NCBI GenBank assembly: GCA_944393175.1
Contig: CALXZH010000012.1
Location: 1 to 64,000, forward strand
Direction: 5' to 3'
DNA from: an uncultured Alphaproteobacteria bacterium
Lineage (GTDB): Bacteria > Pseudomonadota > Alphaproteobacteria > RF32 > CAG-239
Length of the DNA stretch: 64,000 nt
The notes beneath the pieces are model-generated. The model was not told the origin of the DNA. It was given only the letters and a program-made list of their open reading frames with translations, and ran no database searches. The position numbers and the translations under genes are program-made. Below are positions 42,324-49,525 of this stretch, in pieces. How positions within the stretch are numbered: position 1 is the stretch's first letter; each line of letters opens with the position of its first letter.

Positions 42324-42351
42324 ATGTAGTGTTTTTCAGAGGATTTTGCAA

Positions 42352-42900
42352 GTGGCCGAAGATGAGATAAAAAAAATAAAAGCCAGAACTCCTAAAAAAA
42401 TTACCAAACAGAGGTTAAAAAATATTGCCTTGTATTATTTGGAGAGATTTGAGTCTTCCGTGGATAATCTCAGGCAAGTTTTAATGCGGCGCGTTAATGA
42501 CTATGCTTATGCTAACCCCGATTTTGATAAGTCGGAAGCAATTGCTTGGATTGAAGAAATTTTGAGCGATTGTGAAAGATTTGGTTATATTTCCGACGCT
42601 CGCTTTGCCGAACTGAAAATTAAAGATTATTTGGCGGCCGGAAAGTCAGCCCGATATATTAAGTTGAAATTGTTGCAAAAGGGAATAGAGGAATCTTTAA
42701 TCGAAAATTTATTGCAAGAGCAAGAATATAATCCTGAAGAGTTGGCATGGAATCTGGCAAAAAAGAAAAAAATAGGCCCTTTTCGACAAAATGATGAAGA
42801 ACGACGCGAATATCGGCAAAAAGATTTGGCAACGCTTGTCAGAGCCGGTTTTGACTATGATGTTGCACAACGTGTTTTGGAAAAAGAATCGTTTGATTAA
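42352..42900 (+). CDS. recX: RecX regulatory protein
   Basis: The 182-residue helical protein has three-helix repeats: IALYYLERFESSVDNLRQVL, then FGYISDARFAELKIKDYLAAG and SARYIKLKLLQKGI, the RecX core. RecX inhibits RecA filament growth. The start is a GTG at 42352, nine bases after AGAGGA; a TTG at 42346 is too close to that site. recA is not adjacent here. Confidence 0.88.
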   Translation: MAEDEIKKIKARTPKKITKQRLKNIALYYLERFESSVDNLRQVLMRRVNDYAYANPDFDKSEAIAWIEEILSDCERFGYISDARFAELKIKDYLAAGKSARYIKLKLLQKGIEESLIENLLQEQEYNPEELAWNLAKKKKIGPFRQNDEERREYRQKDLATLVRAGFDYDVAQRVLEKESFD

Positions 42901-42909
42901 TTTTGATTG

Positions 42910-42938
42910 TTGACAAAATTTTTCCGAAAGCATAAACT
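42910..42938 (+). promoter_or_regulatory. Promoter of the unknown 426-residue protein gene
   Basis: TTGACA (42910-42915) and TAAACT (42933-42938) are 17 bases apart. Confidence 0.65.
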
Positions 42939-42963
42939 CTTATTTGTTTTTTAGGGGAGTTTT

Positions 42964-44244
42964 ATGCCGCAAGTTTTTATCCAAGATATTGCTAACAAAA
43001 TTAATAGTCGTTTTGGAACGCCAAGACGCCTTAATGCTTTGTTTTTAAGTCAGGTTATGGCTGACGGGGAAACAATGCGTAACTTGATTCATGGTTGTTC
43101 TGCGGCGGCCGATAATGTTATGAAGGCTTTGATTGCTTATTATGAAAATCATAATAGGCAAGAATTGATTGATAAAATGGATAAACTCTCTTGGGATTAT
43201 CCTTCTCTTTTATTTACAAAGCAAAGAAAGGAAGATTACGGCAGAGATACTTCTCAACCGACACAGCCGGAATTAGATGAAATGAGGCGTTTGGCCGAAT
43301 ATTCTACTTTTCAACCAGATAAGTTTTGGGCAGATGAAGCTCTTTACGAAAAAGCGGTTATTTTTGCAACTTATTATGGGGATTTCTTTTATTATAACAA
43401 AGAGGGACATTATATTGTTGATGAGGCAAAGCCGATTGTAATTTATGAAAATAAGCAGCCTTTTACTTTGTATGATAATACATATCGGGAAAGCCATTGG
43501 CTCGATTTATCTCGTTATGACGAGAAACATACAATTGAAATTAAAGATGAGTTTGCTGCTCCTTTTTTGAAACGAAAATATGTTGATGAGACCGTTATCG
43601 GAATTTTGCGGAAAACAGTTAATTTTGAAAAAATGGCAACTTATAATCGTCCGCATACCGGAGATGAGGCTTTAGATAAGGTTTGTGGGGAAATTTTTGA
43701 TGAAGAAAAACTCTCGGCTCCGAAATTTGTGAAAGCTATCACTCTTCTTAATCGACATTTATTGACGGCCTTAAAAGGTGAAGATAGTCTTTGGGACGGA
43801 GAATATGATGCGGCGGCAATGTTGATTGATAAAGCTCCGCAATATTTTGCTAAAATAGATTATCCGCAACAATTTGGCTTTTATAAAAGCGATGTCGGGC
43901 AAGAGTTATTGAAATTCTCGTTTATGACGACTTTTACCAATCAACCAAAGTTTGATGAAAAAGTGATGAATGATTATTTGTCACGGGTTAAAAATGCCGG
44001 ACATTGGATGGAGGGGCAACATTTGATTACTAAAATGATTATCTCTAATACCAATAATTTAGGGGGAATTAATCGAGGTTTGCTTGACCTTAATTTGATA
44101 CGTCCACGTCCGAAAGAGTTTTTTGGGATGAAATCTCCCAGATTTTTGCAAGCCATTAATGGATATTATGACCGAGATTTGGCGCGGATGAATTATATGC
44201 AGTTAGCGTTGTCGGTCAAGAGCAAAAGCGGTTTCGAAAAATAA
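42964..44244 (+). CDS. Protein of unknown function, 426 residues
   Basis: The product has no signal peptide or membrane helix. It is rich in aromatic and acidic residues, with segments such as SWDYPSLLFTKQRKEDYGRD and KFWADEALYEKAVIFATYYG and a C-terminal INRGLLDLNLIRPRPKEFFG. No motif or family was recognised. A near-consensus promoter and a good AGGGGAG ribosome binding site indicate real expression. Its stop directly abuts that of convergent truA. It is probably a cytoplasmic protein; an enzyme function cannot be argued. Confidence 0.72.
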   Translation: MPQVFIQDIANKINSRFGTPRRLNALFLSQVMADGETMRNLIHGCSAAADNVMKALIAYYENHNRQELIDKMDKLSWDYPSLLFTKQRKEDYGRDTSQPTQPELDEMRRLAEYSTFQPDKFWADEALYEKAVIFATYYGDFFYYNKEGHYIVDEAKPIVIYENKQPFTLYDNTYRESHWLDLSRYDEKHTIEIKDEFAAPFLKRKYVDETVIGILRKTVNFEKMATYNRPHTGDEALDKVCGEIFDEEKLSAPKFVKAITLLNRHLLTALKGEDSLWDGEYDAAAMLIDKAPQYFAKIDYPQQFGFYKSDVGQELLKFSFMTTFTNQPKFDEKVMNDYLSRVKNAGHWMEGQHLITKMIISNTNNLGGINRGLLDLNLIRPRPKEFFGMKSPRFLQAINGYYDRDLARMNYMQLALSVKSKSGFEK

Positions 44245-45195
44245 TTAATACATCACTTTAGTTAAATATAAACCGCAAGCTGGAGCGTTGACGCCGGCGG
44301 CAGAACGTTTTTTGGCTTCTAATATGCGTTTAATGTCCTCAGGTTCAAGGTGATCATCGCCAACCATTTTTAGGGTGCCGACCATATTGCGAACCTGATG
44401 ATGTAAAAACGAGCGAGCCTCGACAATAAAGTGAATTTCTTCTCCACAGACTTCAATATCTAATTTATCCAAAGTCTTTATCGGGGATTTGGCTTGACAA
44501 GCTGCAGCGCGAAAAGAGCTGAAGTCGTGATGTCCGATGAGGTATTTGGCGCCTTGGCGCATTTTTTCAACATCTAAGGGCACAGGAACCCACCATACAC
44601 GGTTTTTTTCTAAAATTGCCGGAGCACGGCGGTTGAGAATCCGATACAAATAGCCTCGCCCTTTGGCACTAAAACGCGCGTGAAAATCAAGCCCTACTTT
44701 TTCAACATTTTTGACGCTGACAGGGGCATCCATATCGCGTAGGCGTGCGTTCATGGCCTCGCGCAATTTCCAATCAACCAAGTCTTCTTTTAGGTCAAAA
44801 TGTGCGACCTGAGATGTGGCATGGACTCCTGCGTCAGTTCTTCCTGCCCCGAAAACAACGATTTTATTGGGCTTCTGGAGGCGTTCTCCGGTGCTCGCGT
44901 CCTCACGTACGTCATTGTACGCTGCGGGGCTGCGCTCCGTGGAAGCACCACCATAAGCCTCACTAAAATCGTTGTTGGCTAAATTTGAATTGGGCTTCTG
45001 GAGGCGTTCTCCGGTGCTCGCGTCCTCAAACTCTTCATCTTCTTCCTCTTCTGGGACTTCGTTGTTTATTGCTGTGTCCGGGGTAAAGCAGCTTAAGGCT
45101 CTTTGCAGGTAGTCCTGCACCGAAGGACCGTCGAGTTGTTCTTGCCAACCAAGGAGGTTCGTGCCGTCATATTCGATTGTGATTTTGTAGCGCAT
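44245..45195 (-). CDS. truA: tRNA pseudouridine(38-40) synthase TruA with an in-frame repeat insertion
   Basis: The 316-residue enzyme has the TruA N-terminus YKITIEYDGTNLLGWQEQ, the catalytic loop GAGRTDAGVHA with the catalytic Asp at residue 121 (Asp60 in E. coli), and the C-terminal SFLHHQVRNMVGTL. The extra ~60 residues, about 44-110, are an acidic stretch and two copies of EDASTGERLQKPN separated by an AYGGASTERSPAAYNDVR segment. They are encoded by a palindromic element with 39-bp direct repeats. The insertion directly precedes the catalytic loop yet keeps the frame. Whether the enzyme remains active is not known. Confidence 0.92.
   Translation of the reverse strand: MRYKITIEYDGTNLLGWQEQLDGPSVQDYLQRALSCFTPDTAINNEVPEEEEDEEFEDASTGERLQKPNSNLANNDFSEAYGGASTERSPAAYNDVREDASTGERLQKPNKIVVFGAGRTDAGVHATSQVAHFDLKEDLVDWKLREAMNARLRDMDAPVSVKNVEKVGLDFHARFSAKGRGYLYRILNRRAPAILEKNRVWWVPVPLDVEKMRQGAKYLIGHHDFSSFRAAACQAKSPIKTLDKLDIEVCGEEIHFIVEARSFLHHQVRNMVGTLKMVGDDHLEPEDIKRILEAKKRSAAGVNAPACGLYLTKVMY
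44867..44905 (+). repeat. 39-bp direct repeat in truA, copy A
   Basis: This is identical over 39 bases to 44990-45028, offset 123 (41 codons). It encodes EDASTGERLQKPN on the minus strand. Confidence 0.95.
44890..44950 (+). repeat. Palindromic element inside truA
   Basis: The outer arms are GGTGCT (44890-44895) and AGCACC (44945-44950), and the inner arms CGTAC and GTACG surround six bases. The core CTCACGTAC-N6-GTACGCTGCG matches the element downstream of trmL. It is read in frame by truA, reminiscent of Rickettsia palindromic elements. Confidence 0.75.
44990..45028 (+). repeat. 39-bp direct repeat in truA, copy B
   Basis: This is the second identical 39-bp copy, flanking the palindromic element. 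Confidence 0.95.
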
Positions 45196-45210
45196 TTGTT
45201 TTCCATATAA

Positions 45211-45239
45211 ATCAATAGGGGCTGTTTGCCCCTATTGAT
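45211..45239 (-). terminator. 12-bp perfect hairpin between an oxidoreductase gene and truA
   Basis: ATCAATAGGGGC pairs with GCCCCTATTGAT around five bases. On the minus strand it is followed only by TTTATAT, so termination would be weak; partial read-through into truA is possible. Confidence 0.6.
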
Positions 45240-45266
45240 AACTTAATTTTAGAGATTAATCAAGAT

Positions 45267-46286
45267 TTACTCAGCGGCGGCTAAGCTTAGATTGTTTTCT
45301 TTCTTCAAAAGGCCGAGTTTATCTTCAACTTCCCAGATTACTTTTAAGGCGTCTAAAGCTTTTTCACCGGTAATACGAGGAGTTGCTTCGCCTCTGATGC
45401 ATGCCCCAAAGTGGCTCAATTCTGCCGACAGAGGTTGATTGGTCGGAATGAAGAGTTGTTCAACACTGCCTTTTAAGCCATAGTGCATCCATTCCGGAAT
45501 TTCTTCTTGATTAACATAAGGCATACGTCCTTGAGTGTGAACATTGATGCTTTGGTTGATGAAGTCCATATCAATATAGTTGGTATCGGTGGTAACCGTG
45601 AGCGTACGAACACGTGCTTGTGTAATGCGGCTGGCGGTTAAGTTTGCCGTAACACCGTTTTCAAACTCAATCAAAGCGGTGATGTAGTTTTTGCCATCGG
45701 GTTGGTCAGCTGTTCTGACAGCTGAGGCTTGAACTTTGGCAACAGGAGATTGTACCAAAGATTGAACAACTTCAATATCGTGAATCATCAAGTCCATTGA
45801 AACATCAACGTCGGTAATACGGCCAGATGCGGCAGACATTCTTTGTGCCGTGATGGAGCGAATCCGTGAACTGTCAGATAAAATTTTGTGCATTTGTTCT
45901 ACCGCCGGATTGAATTGCTCAATGTGGCCAACCAAAAGGGTTACATTGTTTTTCTTGGCGGCATCAATCAAAATTTGGCATTCTTCTTCAGAGCAAGCCA
46001 ATGGTTTTTCAATTAAGCAGTGAATACCGTGGTTTAAGAAAAATTGTCCGACATTGCAGTGGGTAACAGATGTGGTTACAACGCTGACGGCATCAACGTT
46101 GGCGGCAACTTCTTCCATTGATGAAAAGGCTTTAATGCCAAATGTTTCTGCGGCTGCATTGGCAGCGTCTGAAAAAATATCATAAACGCCGACTAAGTCA
46201 AAACCAGGTAAACTCTTATAAGTTTTAAGGTGGTTTTTACCCATCATTCCGGCACCAATAACCGCAACTCTAATGTTCTTTGACAT
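45267..46286 (-). CDS. Gfo/Idh/MocA-family oxidoreductase
   Basis: The 339-residue protein has an N-terminal Rossmann motif VAVIGAGMMGKNH, the catalytic EKPLA, and MDLMIHDIE in the C-terminal domain. The last pattern occurs in UDP-N-acetylglucosamine 3-dehydrogenase (GnnA)-like members of the family, which prepare diamino sugars for lipid A, but no GnnB transaminase is nearby, so the substrate is open. GAGGAA precedes the ATG. It may be co-transcribed with truA through a weak terminator. Confidence 0.88.
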   Translation of the reverse strand: MSKNIRVAVIGAGMMGKNHLKTYKSLPGFDLVGVYDIFSDAANAAAETFGIKAFSSMEEVAANVDAVSVVTTSVTHCNVGQFFLNHGIHCLIEKPLACSEEECQILIDAAKKNNVTLLVGHIEQFNPAVEQMHKILSDSSRIRSITAQRMSAASGRITDVDVSMDLMIHDIEVVQSLVQSPVAKVQASAVRTADQPDGKNYITALIEFENGVTANLTASRITQARVRTLTVTTDTNYIDMDFINQSINVHTQGRMPYVNQEEIPEWMHYGLKGSVEQLFIPTNQPLSAELSHFGACIRGEATPRITGEKALDALKVIWEVEDKLGLLKKENNLSLAAAE

Positions 46287-46433
46287 GAATTTTTCCTCTA
46301 AAGTTAAGTTTATGCATAAATTATTTAGTTTACTAATAACAAAATTCTTGATAAAAATCTCTTAAAAAGATGTTACATTTTGTTACAACTTTGTTATGCG
46401 TTGGTTAAAACGACTGTTTGAAGGTTATTGACG

Positions 46434-48212
46434 ATGAAAATAGGTATATTAAACCTTGTGGGTGTAACCGTAGTTGCTTGTTTGTGTGCTTGTTCCTCCG
46501 CTCCGGATGCGGATACTTATAAACCCGTGATCGATAAAGCTGATTTATCTGTTAAACCTGAAAAACTTGCCGGCAAAATCGATGTCTATGATTCTATGGC
46601 CAGAAGTGTTAAGTATAATATTGACGCAACTTATCCGGCCTTGAAAGAAAAAGTATATTTTAAGTTAAATGAAAATCCGCGGCAAATCGTTAATAATATT
46701 CTTAAAATGAAAGAACCTTCGCAAAATCCCCTGTATGATTCTTTGCGGGCTTTGGATTTTTCAATCGCTTATGCTATGGCTAATTTAAGTGATAATGAAG
46801 AATTTATCAGCGAAAATTTGAAAGCTAAATCTGCTCAATCTTTGGCGTTGGCTGCCATTAAGGCTCATAAAGATGCTTTGTTTGCCTCTAAAAAAATTAA
46901 AGAAATTGACCGACAAATCAGAAGACTGCAAAGCGATATTAAAATTTTAAATGACAAACAAGACAGAATTGGCGTGTTAAACTCAGAAGATGAGGCTTAT
47001 AAAAAAGGTTTGGAAGTTATTGTTTTTAAACTTTCCGAAATTAGAAAAAACTTGGAAAATGATTTGGTTAATTATCGTCAATTGGTTAAAACCGATGATG
47101 CTAAAATTGATTTTGAAGGCAGAAATTTTTATGAGCTTGATAACTTGGATGCAAAATTAACCGTCGAAGATTTTAGAAAAACAGCCTTCAAGAATCGTAA
47201 AGAATTTGAAATTCAAAAAGAATTAACCAAAAAATATACCTATAATCAAATCAGTCAGATTTTACGCTCTGAATATCCTCAGGTGGAGCGTTTGGAAATT
47301 AATGGTTATGATGCCGAAAAGCCCGTCTATCTCAGAGAATTACAACAACGGGCTGAATTTCAGGCAAATTATTTGGTGGATAAAGTTTGGCAATATAAAA
47401 ATGCACCAAATGAAGATGCAAAAAAACAGCTAAGATTACAAGCTTTTGAGGAAATGGCAACGGCTGTTTTGACACAAAATGAAGTGGCTTATAATGTGGT
47501 GATGAGAGCGGATATTGATTATGAGGAAATGGTAAAACAAATTGACGGATTAAAGAAAAATATTGCTCAATCCGCCAAAAAAAGAAATTTGGACAGTACG
47601 CAAAAAATTGATTTGTTGGAACAAAAAATTATTTTGCTGAAAGAAGAACAACAAGCCAGCCAAATTTTGGCTGAAAAAGCCGTGGCAATTCGCGCCATGT
47701 ATTTTTATGCAGGATTTAACCCGTTTAGCGCTAAGCTTTATGAGGGTAAAATTAAAGATATAAGCTCAAATTTGAAAGTGGGCTTTAATAAAGATGCCGT
47801 GGAAATGCTTGCTCAAGCTCAAGCTCCGCAAACAGCCGTCTTAGTTGAAGATAATGATTGGGCAAAAAAGGAAAATTGGTTGGAAGAATTGTTGGAAAAT
47901 CCTAAACCAACAGAAAAGAAAACAATTGCACCCGTTCAACCAAAAGGAAATTTTGAGCCTTATAAAGGCGCTGAATTTGATAAGAGAACAATTATGCAGC
48001 TTGGGTCATACAGATATAAAGAAAATGCAGATTTAGATTGGAAAATGTTAAAAGAACTCTATCCCGATTTGAGAAAATATAATCCCGTAGTTGAAAGAGC
48101 AAATGTCGGCGGAAAACCAATGTATCGCTTGATTGTTCAACAAAAAAACGGCGGCTTGATGGAAATGTGCAACAAACTGCGTGCTGATAAAGTCGAATGT
48201 TTGCTGCGTTAA
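46434..48212 (+). CDS. Outer-membrane TolC-like lipoprotein with a C-terminal SPOR domain
   Basis: The 592-residue product has a signal peptide with lipobox LCAC. The mature part begins KIDVYDSMARSVKYNIDA, which resembles the start of TolC-type efflux proteins, followed by long coiled coils (KKIKEIDRQIRRLQSDIKIL and others). The C-terminal ~75 residues (TIMQLGSYRYKENADLDW to the end) form a SPOR-like peptidoglycan-binding domain. The TolC assignment is by pattern and is moderate. It is probably the first gene of a block with a pentapeptide-repeat protein and a VirD4-like ATPase. Confidence 0.7.
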   Translation: MKIGILNLVGVTVVACLCACSSAPDADTYKPVIDKADLSVKPEKLAGKIDVYDSMARSVKYNIDATYPALKEKVYFKLNENPRQIVNNILKMKEPSQNPLYDSLRALDFSIAYAMANLSDNEEFISENLKAKSAQSLALAAIKAHKDALFASKKIKEIDRQIRRLQSDIKILNDKQDRIGVLNSEDEAYKKGLEVIVFKLSEIRKNLENDLVNYRQLVKTDDAKIDFEGRNFYELDNLDAKLTVEDFRKTAFKNRKEFEIQKELTKKYTYNQISQILRSEYPQVERLEINGYDAEKPVYLRELQQRAEFQANYLVDKVWQYKNAPNEDAKKQLRLQAFEEMATAVLTQNEVAYNVVMRADIDYEEMVKQIDGLKKNIAQSAKKRNLDSTQKIDLLEQKIILLKEEQQASQILAEKAVAIRAMYFYAGFNPFSAKLYEGKIKDISSNLKVGFNKDAVEMLAQAQAPQTAVLVEDNDWAKKENWLEELLENPKPTEKKTIAPVQPKGNFEPYKGAEFDKRTIMQLGSYRYKENADLDWKMLKELYPDLRKYNPVVERANVGGKPMYRLIVQQKNGGLMEMCNKLRADKVECLLR

Positions 48213-48288
48213 TAAATTTATTGTAAATTTAAGGCGGATAAGTTAAAATGTTTTTTAGTTCGCTTTTGTAGTGCTTTGGATGAAATAA

Positions 48289-49512
48289 ATGGCAGAAGAT
48301 AAAAATCATTTTAATAAAATGTCGAACGGTGTTTTTGATGATAAAAAGCCTGAAGAAGCTCAAAAACATTCTTCCGGAATGTTGGGACATGGCCATGATA
48401 ACACATTTTCTTGGCACGCCGTGGCACAAAGCAATACGCAAGAGGCTCATGATTTGACCAACTTTATGTCAAACCGAATCGAGTTTGGCGGGCGTAATCT
48501 TGAAAATGGTAAATTTGCTCATGAAAATTTTGAAAATGCAAATTTTTCAGTTGCAAACCTTAAAGGGGTTGATTTTTCCGGTGCTAATCTGAAAGGTGTC
48601 GATTTTTCGGGCGCAGATTTAACAGATGCCGATTTATCGGGTGCGGATTTAACCGGCGCGATTTTATCTAATGCCGTATTGAAACATACCAATTTTACCG
48701 GCGCAATCTTAAACGGCGTTGTGTTGACCGATGCGGATTTGGATAATGCCATTTTGTTGGATATTAAAATCGATGAAATCGGTTTGGAAGATTTGCAGGA
48801 ATTGGTTGAATATTTGGCTAAGTATGCACCGCATAAATTAAATTTGGCCAAGATGAATTTGACCATGCTCAATTTGGCAAAAATTGATTTGAAAAATGTT
48901 AATTTACGCGGAGTTGATTTTACCGGTTGCGACTTTACCGGTGTTAATATCATGGAATTGGATTTGAGCGAGTGTATTATTACGCCGGCACAAATTGCAC
49001 AAGCTTTGGGCAGAGTTCCAAATGCCGAAGAATTGAAACGTTTGATGGCTCCAAAACCTAAAAATAAAGGAAAACAAAGAGAAGGATTTGATGTCTCCAG
49101 TTTCTTTCTGGATGACGGGCGTGAAGTCGGTGTTTGGGATACTTTGAAAAGTAAGGGAATTTCTACCGAAAAGTTAGTCGATATGGTTAAGGCCGGACAC
49201 AAGGTTTATAGGCGTATGGTTAAACGCCCGGACGGTAATAAAGAGGCTGAAAAGGTTAAAGCTGAAAAAGAAAATGAAGCACAGTCCTCTACTCAAGAGT
49301 TACAAAAAGTTATTGAAGAAAATAAACGGGCGTTGATTGAAAAACACAAACAAGAGGAATTAGAAGCCAGACGTTTGAAAAAGTTAGAGCTGGAAAAAGC
49401 CCTAAATAAAGAACAAGAAAATGTAATTGAACAACCTGAGAGCGAAAAACAAAATGTTAATCCGATAATTTCTGAAAGGATTAATGCTTTTCGTAATCGT
49501 TCAAGAGATTAG
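48289..49512 (+). CDS. Pentapeptide-repeat protein with a charged coiled-coil tail
   Basis: Of 407 residues, about 65-230 hold A(D/N)LxG pentapeptide repeats, seen as ANLKGVDFSGADLTDADLSG and NLRGVDFTGCDFTG with a break in the middle (EIGLEDLQELVEYLAKY). Such repeats form a right-handed beta helix. The C-terminal ~130 residues are Lys/Glu-rich coiled coil. No signal peptide is visible, so it is probably cytoplasmic. It lies 13 bases before the VirD4-like gene. Function is unknown. Confidence 0.8.
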   Translation: MAEDKNHFNKMSNGVFDDKKPEEAQKHSSGMLGHGHDNTFSWHAVAQSNTQEAHDLTNFMSNRIEFGGRNLENGKFAHENFENANFSVANLKGVDFSGANLKGVDFSGADLTDADLSGADLTGAILSNAVLKHTNFTGAILNGVVLTDADLDNAILLDIKIDEIGLEDLQELVEYLAKYAPHKLNLAKMNLTMLNLAKIDLKNVNLRGVDFTGCDFTGVNIMELDLSECIITPAQIAQALGRVPNAEELKRLMAPKPKNKGKQREGFDVSSFFLDDGREVGVWDTLKSKGISTEKLVDMVKAGHKVYRRMVKRPDGNKEAEKVKAEKENEAQSSTQELQKVIEENKRALIEKHKQEELEARRLKKLELEKALNKEQENVIEQPESEKQNVNPIISERINAFRNRSRD

Positions 49513-49525
49513 GGTTTAACGACTA

